Origin: an uncultured Synechococcus sp.
GTDB lineage: Bacteria > Cyanobacteriota > Cyanobacteriia > PCC-6307 > Cyanobiaceae
Assembly: GCA_913050105.1 (NCBI GenBank)
Contig: CAJWZN010000006.1
Span: 1-29,719, forward strand
Reading direction: 5' to 3'
Length of the DNA: 29,719 nucleotides
Each line of letters begins with the position of its first letter. Within the stretch, counting starts at the first letter, position 1. The notes beneath the pieces were generated by a model, which saw nothing but the letters and a program-made list of their open reading frames with translations, did no database searches and was not told where the DNA came from. Both the position numbers and the translations under genes were made by a program. This document shows positions 1 to 8,289 of this stretch, piece after piece.

Positions 1-54
1 ACAGGCGACCCACGCTTTACGAAAGCGTTGCTCTACCGGCTGAGCTACATCGGC
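1..54 (-). tRNA. tRNA-Thr (anticodon CGU), 3' part cut by window edge
   Basis: Read on the minus strand, the acceptor 5' strand GCCGATG (54-48) is followed by TA and a D-arm with stem GCTC/GAGC and loop AGCCGGTA. The anticodon arm has stem ACGCT/AGCGT closing the 7-base loop TTCGTAA, which gives anticodon CGT (tRNA-Thr reading ACG). The variable region and the first bases of the T arm run off the left edge, so the T loop, acceptor 3' strand and discriminator are not visible. The identity rests on the anticodon only. Confidence 0.9.
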
Positions 55-94
55 GACATTTTCAATTTAACATTTCCACAACTGCTTGATCTGA

Positions 95-364
95 GTGACC
101 AACGAGCGGCCGGCCGATAAAAACCTTGACCCCGCTGTCAGGAAGCGCTTGTTGCGGGAATCACAAACCCCCTGGCGTGGACTCCGGCGCCTTGTCTGGG
201 TCGCGCTCTTCGCCTCCGCTGGCCTCGGGATGTTCACCATGCTGTTCCGCTTCTCCGCCGGCGACAGCGTCCCCCTCAACGACTTCGGCATCCAATCGGG
301 TGCTCTCCTGATTTTCTCCGCCCTGCTCTGGTTCGACCGCAACCGCAGTGGCGGTCAGGATTGA
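95..364 (+). CDS. DUF3493-like small membrane protein
   Basis: An 89-residue protein starting at GTG. It has a basic N-terminal part (residues 1-30, many Arg/Lys) followed by two hydrophobic stretches, about residues 32-53 (LVWVALFASAGLGMF region) and 65-80 (SGALLIFSALLWF). This predicts a small two-helix membrane protein. The pattern resembles the uncharacterised DUF3493 family found in cyanobacteria and plants; that assignment is from memory of the family and the function is unknown. The gene begins about 40 bases beyond the divergently oriented tRNA-Thr. Its last three quarters lie antisense to the tail of the convergent membrane-protein gene, an unusually long opposite-strand overlap (about 204 bases). 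Confidence 0.7.
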   Translation: MTNERPADKNLDPAVRKRLLRESQTPWRGLRRLVWVALFASAGLGMFTMLFRFSAGDSVPLNDFGIQSGALLIFSALLWFDRNRSGGQD

Positions 365-1195
365 TTCCGGCTCCTCCAGCGCTGCATCATTGACCTGCTG
401 CAGGTTCTCTCCCGTTACCTCTTCTGCGAGCACCTCCTCCTCCATCACGTCAGGTTGCACCTCGTCAGCAGTCCTTTCGGCGTGATCCTTGTCACAGTTC
501 TCCTCCTTTTCTATCGAGGTGTTCTCAGGACTGACTGTTTCCGTTTTCGGGGGTTGGGGTTGCTCAGGTTCTGATGTATCCGCCGCCTCTTGGCTTGAAC
601 CGGATTCTGACCAACTCAGCAGTGGAATCCGCAGCAGTTGAAGGCCAAAGCTGCTTCTGTCGTTCTTGAGCCGTTGAGAATCCCATGGCTCCGTGGGTTC
701 GTCGTTCAGCTCTGCACCGCTGAGCAGCAGGATGGCCTGAACCAATTGCTGCACCTGCCACACAACCAAAGCAAGCAGGGGTGTGCTGAGCAGCAGGGTG
801 ACCAATCGCGATCTGTCCTGAACGGGCGACAACTCCTGCACCAGGCCTGCTGATTCATCCAGCCACCAGATCAGGGGCAGCAGACCAACCGCAATCACGA
901 TCAGGACGACCTTGTTGATCAGTCCCCACTGACGGTCGCTGAGTTGCTTCTGCTGCTCGGTGCGGATTTCGGTTGGAATGCGAAGCAGGAGCAGAGAGCC
1001 CCAGTCCGCCGGGCGACGCCATAAAGCAACCGCGGGTGCGAGTACAGCAACGGCCCAAAGCAGCAGGCGTTCCAGCAACGGCACTGGACCTGGATCGGCA
1101 CCCGCCAGCAGCACCCGGATCAGCAACAATTCCAGGGGAATTGCGCCGATTGCGAGGCACTGAAGCCAGAGCAGAGGCTCGCGGCGGGGCTGCAC
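161..1195 (-). CDS. Multi-pass membrane protein with low-complexity acidic tail
   Basis: Predicted 344 residues from a GTG at 1195, only 14 bases after the infB stop, so it is probably the last gene of the rimP-nusA-infB operon. The same frame stays open upstream through the end of infB, but that stretch is Arg/Gln-rich and non-protein-like, so the GTG is preferred. Hydrophobic segments lie near residues 8-30, 38-58, 93-112 and 131-158. From about residue 165 the protein becomes hydrophilic, and after about 200 it is a Glu/Pro/Gly-rich low-complexity tail. It matches the cyanobacterial group annotated as low-complexity tail membrane protein; the function is unknown. Residues from about 278 to the end are encoded antisense to the DUF3493-like gene, so the true C-terminus is less certain than the membrane part. 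Confidence 0.7.
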   Translation of the reverse strand: MQPRREPLLWLQCLAIGAIPLELLLIRVLLAGADPGPVPLLERLLLWAVAVLAPAVALWRRPADWGSLLLLRIPTEIRTEQQKQLSDRQWGLINKVVLIVIAVGLLPLIWWLDESAGLVQELSPVQDRSRLVTLLLSTPLLALVVWQVQQLVQAILLLSGAELNDEPTEPWDSQRLKNDRSSFGLQLLRIPLLSWSESGSSQEAADTSEPEQPQPPKTETVSPENTSIEKEENCDKDHAERTADEVQPDVMEEEVLAEEVTGENLQQVNDAALEEPESILTATAVAVEPEQGGENQESTRLDAEVVEGDAVAGGEAEQHGEHPEASGGEERDPDKAPESTPGGL

Positions 1196-1209
1196 GGTGA
1201 CTGGTGGAA

Positions 1210-4200
1210 TCAGGTGGTGAGTTTGCGGCGCTGGGTAACCATCTTGAAGGCTTCGATCCGGTCGCCTTCCTCCCAGTTGGCGAAACGATCGGTGCCGACA
1301 CCGCATTCGAAACCGGTGGCCACCTCCTTGACGTCGTCTTTGTTGCGACGGAGGGAGTCCAGGTCGCCAGCAAATACAACCTGTTTGCCGCGATGAACGC
1401 GGACATTGCAGTTGCGATGCAGTTTTCCTGTGGTGATGTAGCAACCGGCCACAGCGCTTTTGCCAATGGTGAACACGGCTCGCACCTCGGCTTCTCCGAG
1501 AGGCTCCTCCACCAGCTCGGGTTCCAGCAGACCTTCCATGGCCAGCTGGATGTCTTCCAGCAGTTTGTAGATGACGTCGTAGTCGCGCACATCGACGCCG
1601 GTGGCATCAGCGGCTTTCTTCGCACCGGAGGCCATCGAGGTGTTGAAGCCCACGATCACCGCACCGGATGCGGCAGCCAGGTCCACATCCGTTTCGGTGA
1701 TTTCACCCGGTGCTGACAACAGCACCCGCACCTGAACTTCATCCTTAGGCAGCTGTTCAAGAGAACCGAGGATGGCTTCCACGGAACCCTGAACATCGGC
1801 TTTGAGGATCAGGTTGAGTTCCTTCAGCTCACCCTCATTGGCCTGACCGGACATGGCGGTCAGTGACACCCGTCGAGAGGCCATCTGCTGGGCCAGGCGG
1901 GTGGCGCGGGCATCCGAAGCCCGATCGCCCACCACGGCTCGCGCCGATTTCTCATCGGCATAGACCTCGAATTCATCGCCCGCCGTCGGTACTTCGCTGA
2001 AGCCGAGGGCCTCGACAGCAAAGGATGGGCCGGCTTCCTTCAACCGTTGACGGTTGTCGTCGACCATGGCGCGTACCTTGCCGAGCACCGGACCAGCTGC
2101 GAGAACGTCGCCGGTCCTGAGGGTTCCGTTCTGGATCAGGAGTGTGGCCACAGGGCCTTTTGCCTTGTCGAGATGAGCTTCGATCACGGTGCCGCGAGCC
2201 ATGCGATCGGGGTTGGCCTGAAGGTCTTCCACTTCAGTGACCAGCAGAAGCATCTCGAGCAATTTGTCGATGTTTTCTCTCTTGATGGCACTCACCGGCA
2301 CCATCACCACATCACCGCCCCAGTCTTCCGCCAGCAGGCTCTGATCGGAGAGTTCCTGTTTCACCCGATCAGGCGATGCCCCTTCCTTGTCGATCTTGTT
2401 GATCGCAACCACGATCGGCACTTCAGCCGCGCGGGCGTGGCTGATGGCCTCCAGGGTCTGAGGACGCACACCATCGTCCGCCGCCACAACCAGTACCGCC
2501 ACGTCGGTCACCTTGGTGCCGCGCGCTCGCATAGCCGTGAAGGCTTCATGGCCCGGCGTATCCAGGAAGGTGAGCTTGCGGGGCTCATTGTTGTGCTTGA
2601 TTTCGACCTGGTATGCACCGATGTGCTGGGTGATGCCACCGGCCTCACCGGCAGCAACCCGGGCCTGGCGGATGGCATCCAGCAGGCTGGTTTTGCCGTG
2701 GTCGACGTGGCCCATCACCGTGACGACGGGGGGGCGTCGGATCAGGTGAGCCTTGTCGGTCTCCTCGATCATCTCGACGGTCTTCTTGGCGGCTTCCTCG
2801 ACGTCGTCCTGCAGGACAGGGACCCCGAATTCCTCGGCCACCGTCTCGATCGTGCCCATGTCCAGGGATTGGGTGACCGTGGCGATGATCCCTTTGAAGA
2901 AGAGGGATTTGATGATTTCGGAGCTTTCGACACTGAGCATGTCCGCCAGCTCCTGCACCGTGAGGTTGTCCTCCGGCACAACGATCATTTCCGGCCTCAC
3001 CTGCTTGGCCTCGCGGGCTGCCCGCAGCTCCATGGCGCGGCGGCGCTGACGCTGACGAGTGGTTTCCTTGCGGCGTTTGCGCATCGCCGCAACGGGTTTG
3101 GGTGCCTTGCGTTGCGGGGATCTGGGCTTGGCGGGACGAGCCAGGCTCGCCGACAGCACCATGTTTTCCTGCTCACCGGCAAAACCGCCGGTCTGCGCTG
3201 CCAGGGAATCATCGTTTTCACCGATGATGTGCACCTTCTGGCGCTGACGTTGCGGCGAACGGCTGCGCAGTGCTTCCAGTTTGGCGCTGTCGTCCCAGTC
3301 GGGGCGTCCAGGTCGTCGCTGGCCACCGGGGCCACCGGGGCGGAATCCTGGTCTGCGCGGTGCCGAGGGTGCATTGGGCCTTGCAACCGGTGGTGTTGCA
3401 GTGCCTGCCGCTTCACCGGTTTTGGTGGGTGCATCCGGTCGCCGTGGCGCCGGCGCCATCGGACGCCCAACGGGCTTCTGCAGTTGCATGAGTTCGCCCG
3501 GAGCCACAGGCTTTCTCATGCCGCCGGGCATACCGGGCCGCGTTGGAGCACCGGGTCGCGTTGGAGCCCCGGGGCGTCCACCGGCAGCGGGGCTGCCGTC
3601 GCGTCGGATCGGCTTGCCGACCAGTTCGAGGGTGTTTCCACCTTTGCGAACCGGTGCGCCTGGACGACTTGGTCGTCCGGGGCTGCCCGGTCGTTGCGGA
3701 ACACCGGTGCCGGGGCGTCGTGGAACAGGCTTCCCAACCAACTCTGGCCGCGGCGTTGGCTTGGCTGGGGGGGCTCCAGGTTTGGCAGCACCTGCGGGTC
3801 GCGTTGGAGCACCCGGGCGTGCGGCACCCGCTCCAGGCCGCGATGGGGCGCCGGAACGAGCAACGATCTGTGGTTTCTCGCTCTTCCCGGGAGTTGGGCG
3901 ACTGGGTGCAGCAGCCGGTCGCGGTGCTGGTTTGGCCGACGTGGGCCTGGCCGGGGGCGCTGATGGCTTGGCCGCTGCCGGGCGTGCTGGCGGAGGGGTT
4001 GGTTTCGCGGCCGGTATCGGCTTGCTGACAACTTCCGGTTTGCTGACCAGCTCAGGCTTGCTGGCTGGAGGTTTCACCACCACAGGTGGTTTCGCGGGAG
4101 CTGGTCGGGGTAAAGGCTTCGAGGCGGTTGGCCGAGCAGGGGCAGGGGCTGGTTTGGCGGAGGCTGGCTTTGCAGCAGCTGGGCTGGCAGGAAGCGGGTT

Positions 4201-4608
4201 CGCTGCGGCGGCGGGTCGAGCCGGAGGAGACGACACCTTGGCTGGCGTGGCAGCCGGTTTGACGGCCACAGGCTTGCTGGTCGGGGGTTGGACCGGAGCA
4301 GCTGCCGGTTGTGCTCCAGCAGGTCTTGCAGGTGCGGGCTTTGCTGCTGCAGGCTTGGCTGGGGGCGCAGCCTTCTTCACCGACAGAATCGCTTTGCCGG
4401 ATTCCGGTTTGTTCGGAGCTGCGGGTTGCGCTCCGTTCCCTCCGGACTTCAGCAGATTGCGGATTTTCCCGGCTTCGGCGTCACTGATCGAGCTGCTGTG
4501 GCTCTTGGCTGCGATCGACAGCTTTTCAGCCGCATCCAGCACGTCCTTGTTCTCAAGACCGAGGTCCTTGGAAAGCTCGTAAATTCTGACTTTGCCGCTG
4601 CTGGTCAT
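1210..4608 (-). CDS. infB: Translation initiation factor IF-2
   Basis: 1132 residues. IF-2 is the GTPase that delivers initiator tRNA to the 30S subunit and promotes subunit joining. An N-terminal IF2N module (residues 1-50) is followed by a very long Pro/Ala/Lys/Arg-rich linker (about 60-440), a basic stretch (about 490-535) and a second IF2N-like module (about 540-600). The G domain carries G1 GHVDHGKT (633-640), G3 DTPGH (683-687) and G4 NKID (737-740), and the remainder fits domains II to IV. The linker contains repeated RPGAPTRPG-type units and two ELVGKP segments, so the protein is long for IF-2, as is common in cyanobacteria. The ATG lies 67 bases after rnpM, in the conserved rimP-nusA-rnpM-infB order. 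High G+C leaves long antisense frames open here; they are shadows. Confidence 0.98.
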   Translation of the reverse strand: MTSSGKVRIYELSKDLGLENKDVLDAAEKLSIAAKSHSSSISDAEAGKIRNLLKSGGNGAQPAAPNKPESGKAILSVKKAAPPAKPAAAKPAPARPAGAQPAAAPVQPPTSKPVAVKPAATPAKVSSPPARPAAAANPLPASPAAAKPASAKPAPAPARPTASKPLPRPAPAKPPVVVKPPASKPELVSKPEVVSKPIPAAKPTPPPARPAAAKPSAPPARPTSAKPAPRPAAAPSRPTPGKSEKPQIVARSGAPSRPGAGAARPGAPTRPAGAAKPGAPPAKPTPRPELVGKPVPRRPGTGVPQRPGSPGRPSRPGAPVRKGGNTLELVGKPIRRDGSPAAGGRPGAPTRPGAPTRPGMPGGMRKPVAPGELMQLQKPVGRPMAPAPRRPDAPTKTGEAAGTATPPVARPNAPSAPRRPGFRPGGPGGQRRPGRPDWDDSAKLEALRSRSPQRQRQKVHIIGENDDSLAAQTGGFAGEQENMVLSASLARPAKPRSPQRKAPKPVAAMRKRRKETTRQRQRRRAMELRAAREAKQVRPEMIVVPEDNLTVQELADMLSVESSEIIKSLFFKGIIATVTQSLDMGTIETVAEEFGVPVLQDDVEEAAKKTVEMIEETDKAHLIRRPPVVTVMGHVDHGKTSLLDAIRQARVAAGEAGGITQHIGAYQVEIKHNNEPRKLTFLDTPGHEAFTAMRARGTKVTDVAVLVVAADDGVRPQTLEAISHARAAEVPIVVAINKIDKEGASPDRVKQELSDQSLLAEDWGGDVVMVPVSAIKRENIDKLLEMLLLVTEVEDLQANPDRMARGTVIEAHLDKAKGPVATLLIQNGTLRTGDVLAAGPVLGKVRAMVDDNRQRLKEAGPSFAVEALGFSEVPTAGDEFEVYADEKSARAVVGDRASDARATRLAQQMASRRVSLTAMSGQANEGELKELNLILKADVQGSVEAILGSLEQLPKDEVQVRVLLSAPGEITETDVDLAAASGAVIVGFNTSMASGAKKAADATGVDVRDYDVIYKLLEDIQLAMEGLLEPELVEEPLGEAEVRAVFTIGKSAVAGCYITTGKLHRNCNVRVHRGKQVVFAGDLDSLRRNKDDVKEVATGFECGVGTDRFANWEEGDRIEAFKMVTQRRKLTT

Positions 4609-4633
4609 TCAGTGGTGATCTCCGGTCGGGCCG

Positions 4634-4670
4634 GGCACGAGGTGCCGCGGAGGCCGCACATAGTGTGGCC
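4634..4670. other. Two small hairpins between rnpM and infB
   Basis: The 67-base gap between the rnpM stop and the infB start contains GGCAC-GAG-GTGCC (4634-4646) and a bulged second stem in 4652-4670 (GGCC...CACA tag TGTGGCC). Neither is followed by a T-run, so they are not typical intrinsic terminators. They could affect mRNA stability or infB translation; this is inference from dyad symmetry only. Confidence 0.3.
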
Positions 4671-4675
4671 AGTGT

Positions 4676-4954
4676 TCAGTTTGCCTCAGCGGACTCTTCC
4701 GTCGAGTGACGGAGCCGCTGATCCAGGGCCTCGAGGACTGCATCATGAACCTGACAACGCAGGGCTTTCTGCAGTCTTTTGCGGCGCCGGGCCTCTTCTA
4801 GACAGTCCTCGTTGGGGCAGAGATAGGCCGAACGGCCCATTCCCTGATCCAGAAGGACACCGTCCTGATGGTCGCGGATCACCCGCCATAGCTGGCGACG
4901 ATCCAAAAGCTGGCGGCATGCCACGCAGCGACGCAGGACGGGACGATCGGTCAC
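4676..4954 (-). CDS. rnpM: RnpM/YlxR family RNA-binding protein (DUF448)
   Basis: 92 residues, start GTG overlapping the nusA stop by four bases (GTGA). The N-terminus has RRCVACRQ followed by a basic stretch and RVIRD; the middle has the family hallmark GRSAYLC (canonical GRGAYLC) and then EDCLEEARRRKRLQKALR. This is the YlxR fold, a small basic RNA-binding protein coded between nusA and infB in many bacteria. In Bacillus the homologue was renamed RnpM because it binds and modulates RNase P RNA; whether that role holds here is inference. Four cysteines (two in CVAC, two in the CPNEDC part) could form a metal site. Overlap with nusA implies translational coupling. Confidence 0.93.
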   Translation of the reverse strand: MTDRPVLRRCVACRQLLDRRQLWRVIRDHQDGVLLDQGMGRSAYLCPNEDCLEEARRRKRLQKALRCQVHDAVLEALDQRLRHSTEESAEAN

Positions 4955-6420
4955 CGGGCGTCCTCGCTGCCATCGACAGGCTGCTCTTCACCAGCAGGCT
5001 GTTCAGCGTCAGCGGGCTGTTCATCGTCAGCAGCCGCTTCGATTGAGGGGTCTTCCTCAATGACGTCTTCCGCAGCAACCTCACCTTCGGCGTAGACCTC
5101 CTGGTCACCCTCGATGTAGTCCTCCTCGTCTTCGGGAAGGGGATATAGCTCGCGCAACCGTGCATCCTCTTCGGCGCGAGCGGCTTGTTCAACGGCGAGA
5201 CGTTCCTCGGCTTCCAGCTGCAGAGCCTCTTCCTCTTCCCGTTGGGCAATCAGTTCGGCCACTACGGCGTCTTCGGAGGTCTGGTCGTATTCGGTGGAGT
5301 TCTTGATGTCGATCTTCCAACCCGTCAGCCTTGCGGCCAATCGCACGTTCTGCCCTTCACGGCCGATGGCCAGGCTCAACTGATCGGGGGGCACCAGCAC
5401 ATGGGCATGTTGACCGGCGGGGTCAACCAAGCGCACCATCTCCACCCGGGCTGGACTGAGGGAATTGGCGATGTACTGGCCGGGGTCCTGAGACCAGCGG
5501 ACAACATCAATTTTTTCGCCTCGCAATTCATTCACCACCTGTTGGATGCGGGATCCGCGGGCGCCGATGCAGGCTCCAACTGGATCCACCTCGCGCTCGA
5601 TGCTGTCGACAGCCACCTTCGTGCGCGGTCCAACGGAGCGTGAGGGGGGATTGGCTTCCCGTGCCACCGCCACAATCCGCACGGATCCTTCCTGGATCTC
5701 AGGAACTTCGTTCTCGAACAAATAAACCACCAGGCCGGCATTGGAGCGGCTGACGAACAGCTGGGGGCCGCGGCGTGCCACCTCACTCACTTCCTTCAAG
5801 AACACCTTGAAGGTTGCGTTGGCTCGGTAGTTGTCGTTCGGTAGCTGATCTCGACGCGGCAGCTCCGCTTCCACTTCCGGTCGGCCCAGGCCGGAGCTGA
5901 CGGCCATGATCACCGATTGACGCTCGAACCGGATCACACGGGCGGTCAGCACCGGATCCTCCAGGTCGGCGAATTCCTCCTGGATCATCCGCCGCTGCTG
6001 ATCGCGCAGCTTCTGCGCCAGCACCTGCTTGGTGGTGGCCGCCGCCATCCGGCCGAAATCCTCCTTTTCGGGAGTTACGTCCAGAACAACGGTGTCTCCC
6101 GCCTGGGCGTCTTCCGCCACCTGCATCACCTCCGCCAGGGCGATCTGGTGGTCTTCGCTTTCCACCTCGTCAACAATGATCTTGCTGGCGAGCACGCGAT
6201 AACCCTCTTCTTCGAGGTCCAGGCCTACGTCGAAGTTGCTGAAGTAGTCCTCCTCAAACGGGTCTTCGCTGATCCCGATGTAGAGGGTTCTGCGGTAGCG
6301 CTCGTATCCCTTGAGCAGGGCTTCCCGCAGGGCTGCTTCCACCACTTGAGGCGGCAGCTTCTTTTCTTCGCTGATGTCGTCGATCAGGTTGGTGAGGCCA
6401 GGAAGAAGGACGAGTGCCAT
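4951..6420 (-). CDS. nusA: Transcription termination/antitermination protein NusA
   Basis: 489 residues from ATG. The N-terminal RNA-polymerase-binding domain covers about 1-130, an S1 domain follows (about 150-215), then two KH domains. Visible motifs are VGACIGARGSRIQQVV in KH1 and LAIGREGQNVRLAARLTGW in KH2, both GxxG-containing RNA-binding loops. The E. coli-type C-terminal acidic repeats are absent. In their place, residues about 395-489 form a highly acidic, Ala/Glu-rich tail with repeated EQPA units, probably disordered. NusA controls pausing, termination and antitermination. It sits downstream of rimP (43-base gap) and overlaps rnpM by four bases, the conserved cyanobacterial arrangement. 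Confidence 0.98.
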   Translation of the reverse strand: MALVLLPGLTNLIDDISEEKKLPPQVVEAALREALLKGYERYRRTLYIGISEDPFEEDYFSNFDVGLDLEEEGYRVLASKIIVDEVESEDHQIALAEVMQVAEDAQAGDTVVLDVTPEKEDFGRMAAATTKQVLAQKLRDQQRRMIQEEFADLEDPVLTARVIRFERQSVIMAVSSGLGRPEVEAELPRRDQLPNDNYRANATFKVFLKEVSEVARRGPQLFVSRSNAGLVVYLFENEVPEIQEGSVRIVAVAREANPPSRSVGPRTKVAVDSIEREVDPVGACIGARGSRIQQVVNELRGEKIDVVRWSQDPGQYIANSLSPARVEMVRLVDPAGQHAHVLVPPDQLSLAIGREGQNVRLAARLTGWKIDIKNSTEYDQTSEDAVVAELIAQREEEEALQLEAEERLAVEQAARAEEDARLRELYPLPEDEEDYIEGDQEVYAEGEVAAEDVIEEDPSIEAAADDEQPADAEQPAGEEQPVDGSEDAR

Positions 6421-6463
6421 CGGTTGGTGAGAGTGAGCGGGATGGAGTAACGGTTGGGCGCTG

Positions 6464-6931
6464 TCAGGCGCTGGGGGTTGTGAGACGGACGGCGATTACG
6501 CAGTCGCGGGGCAGACGTTTAATCCGGCCCTGAATGTTGATCTGCAGCGTTTCGTCGTCGCGTTCCAACAAGAGACCTTCGAGGCTCTTCTCAGATCCAT
6601 CCTTGTCGCGATAGCTGGTCTCCACAGGGAAACCGCGAAAGGTTTTGAAATCACGATCACTCGCCAGCTGCTCCCCGATGCCGGGACTGCTGATTTCCAG
6701 AACATAGGGCTCCTTCAGCAGCTCAGAGGATTCAAGAGCTTCACCGAGCACCAAGCTGAATCCGGCGCAGTCGTCGAGGCTCACATCCGAACCACTGCTG
6801 TGCCGAATCTGCACTTCGAGTGTCATCGGGCTCATGTGTGTGAGCAGCTGAAGGCCGCAGAGCTCGAACTTCCGGGACGCTGCCGCCTCGGTTGTGAGCG
6901 ATTCAAGTTCGGGCAGAAGGGGGTGAGGCAA
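6464..6931 (-). CDS. rimP: Ribosome maturation factor RimP
   Basis: 155 residues, typical RimP length, from a TTG at 6931 (no better ATG/GTG lies at the conserved N-terminus, MPHPLLPELESL). Family features are LEVQIRHSSGSDVSLDDC in the N-terminal domain, YVLEISSPGIG before the linker and FRGFPVETSY at the start of the SH3-like C-terminal domain. RimP binds the 30S subunit during assembly. It is the first gene of the rimP-nusA-rnpM-infB operon; the 140 bases upstream separate it from the co-oriented grrM and contain two inverted repeats. Confidence 0.95.
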   Translation of the reverse strand: MPHPLLPELESLTTEAAASRKFELCGLQLLTHMSPMTLEVQIRHSSGSDVSLDDCAGFSLVLGEALESSELLKEPYVLEISSPGIGEQLASDRDFKTFRGFPVETSYRDKDGSEKSLEGLLLERDDETLQINIQGRIKRLPRDCVIAVRLTTPSA

Positions 6932-6980
6932 AGGGAACTGAAATCGGGCTCGGCCCGACGTGCATTTTCAGTTGTGGCCG

Positions 6981-6997
6981 ATCTCCCGTTGGGAGAT
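6981..6997 (-). terminator. Perfect 7-bp hairpin between grrM and rimP
   Basis: ATCTCCC-GTT-GGGAGAT forms a perfect 7-bp stem with a 3-base loop, extendable by GGC/GCC across a two-base bulge. It lies about 75 bases beyond the grrM stop and 50 bases before the rimP start. No U-run follows on either strand, so it could be a weak terminator, a processing site or a leader structure of the rimP operon. The terminator label is a guess from position. Confidence 0.35.
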
Positions 6998-7041
6998 GCC
7001 CGTCGGACACCTTCCCAATGTATCCGACAGGTCATCTGGCG

Positions 7042-7086
7042 CCAGCCAAGCGCGATCGTGACCTGGCGGCTTCAGCGCTTGGCTGG
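7042..7086 (-). repeat. 12-bp perfect inverted repeat spanning the grrM stop codon
   Basis: CCAGCCAAGCGC (7042-7053) is the exact reverse complement of GCGCTTGGCTGG (7075-7086), with a 21-base spacer. The grrM-proximal arm encodes the last residues of GrrM (AKR) and the stop codon TGA (7074-7072) lies just inside the loop, so the hairpin would form at the 3' end of the grr mRNA. It may stabilise the transcript or aid termination before rimP. No T-tract follows. Confidence 0.55.
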
Positions 7087-8289
7087 TCGGGGCGGCTCCC
7101 GATGCAGGCCATTGCCCTCGAGCGGCGGACCCTGTTCAAAGCGTTCCAGCAACACCTGCACCGGAATCTGGGTTCCGAAGCGGCAGGCATTCGTTTCACT
7201 GGCGGCGAGGCTGCCGTGTTCCCAGAACTTGTTGCTGCCATTGCCACCGCCGCAAAGGCCGAAGTATTCGCAGCCCTCCTGACAGCTCCGAACACCTCGG
7301 CTCATATCTGAGAACAGCCGCTGGAACTGCTCTGTTTGGGTGGACTCTTCCAGCGACAAGTTGCGCAGATTGCCCAGGTTGAACGTTCCGTAGCGATCAC
7401 TCGCCACAGAGAGCAGCTCTGGATCAAACGTCGAAAAATTCCCCTGCCAATCCACGCTCAGGATTGAGAACGGACGGTTCAGCTCGTTCTGGGTCATCCG
7501 CTGGCGGCCCTGAATCAGGCTGATCACCTGATCAAATTCCCGCAGCACCACGGGATAACCATCCTGTTCACTGAGATGCCAGAAGGTTTTTAAAAAGTCG
7601 CGATATTTGCGCTCCATTGCAGCACCCTGCATGGAGGAGCTGGTGTGAATCCCCTCCTGCTCCTCCACGTTGAACCCAACGTCGTTGATGCCGTTGTCCC
7701 TGAAGAAGCGGTACATCCGCTCCGGTTGTTCCATGGCATCTTCGGTGAGCACGGAGATGCAGTGGAACGGAATCTCGTTCCGGTGCAGGGCTTCAATCCC
7801 TTTCATCGCCAGCGCGTGAGATCCACGGCCATTGCGGAAGCGACGGTGAGCGTCGTGAATCTCCTCCGGGCCATCCACGCTGATGCCCGCCACGATCCGA
7901 TTCCGCCTGAAGCAATCGCACCAGGCGTCGTTGATCAATGTGGCGTTGGTCTGGACGTGCTGGGTGAAATCCAGCCCCTGGGCGCCATGGTCGAAGAGGC
8001 TTTGATGAAGAATCCTGGTTGCCTCGTCGTACCAGTGGGTGGGGAGCGTGAGAGGCTCTCCGGCATGCCAGACGAGTGAAAACTCCGGCCCGGCATAGGG
8101 GCTTTCGAGAATCCGCTGGATCAGCAGCGGCAGCAGATTGAGGTCAAAGACCCTCTTCTTCTGGCGATCGGGCAGATAGCAATAGGAGCAATCGAGATTG
8201 CAGAGGGAGGTGGACTGGACCACCACCAAGCCGATGGGACCGAACTGGTTCAGCTCAGCCCCTGCAGAAATAGGAGTGGTCTGGCTCAC
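7072..8289 (-). CDS. grrM: GrrM: radical SAM/SPASM cyclophane-forming RiPP maturase
   Basis: 405 residues from a GTG that overlaps the grrA stop by four bases (GTGA). The radical SAM 4Fe-4S motif is CNLDCSYC (Cys30, Cys34, Cys37), followed by the WHAGEPL segment and VQTNATLIND. The C-terminal SPASM-type region binds auxiliary clusters through Cys336, Cys340, Cys346 and Cys369 plus other cysteines (CQEGCEYFGLCGGG). This order and the neighbours fit GrrM of the Grr system. GrrM-family enzymes are known to link an aromatic side chain to the beta carbon of the residue two positions on, giving three-residue cyclophanes. The substrate is inferred to be the adjacent GrrA. The C-terminus after Cys369 is a short Pro/Arg-rich tail. 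Family assignment is strong; the chemistry here is inferred. Confidence 0.93.
   Translation of the reverse strand: MSQTTPISAGAELNQFGPIGLVVVQSTSLCNLDCSYCYLPDRQKKRVFDLNLLPLLIQRILESPYAGPEFSLVWHAGEPLTLPTHWYDEATRILHQSLFDHGAQGLDFTQHVQTNATLINDAWCDCFRRNRIVAGISVDGPEEIHDAHRRFRNGRGSHALAMKGIEALHRNEIPFHCISVLTEDAMEQPERMYRFFRDNGINDVGFNVEEQEGIHTSSSMQGAAMERKYRDFLKTFWHLSEQDGYPVVLREFDQVISLIQGRQRMTQNELNRPFSILSVDWQGNFSTFDPELLSVASDRYGTFNLGNLRNLSLEESTQTEQFQRLFSDMSRGVRSCQEGCEYFGLCGGGNGSNKFWEHGSLAASETNACRFGTQIPVQVLLERFEQGPPLEGNGLHREPPRPAKR

Noticed and set aside
1196..1444. N-terminal extension of the low-complexity-tail membrane protein to an ATG at 1444
   Set aside because: It would overlap infB by more than 230 bases with Arg/Gln-rich non-protein-like sequence; the GTG at 1195 sits properly after the infB stop.
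2047..3963. 638-codon open frame on the plus strand opposite infB
   Set aside because: It is antisense to the conserved infB gene, has His/Arg/Ser-rich composition without domains and arises from high G+C with few stop codons.
3281..4582. 433-codon Gly/Ala-rich plus-strand frame resembling a collagen-like protein
   Set aside because: It is the mirror image of the Pro/Ala/Arg-rich IF-2 linker; the repetitive look comes from the linker codons.
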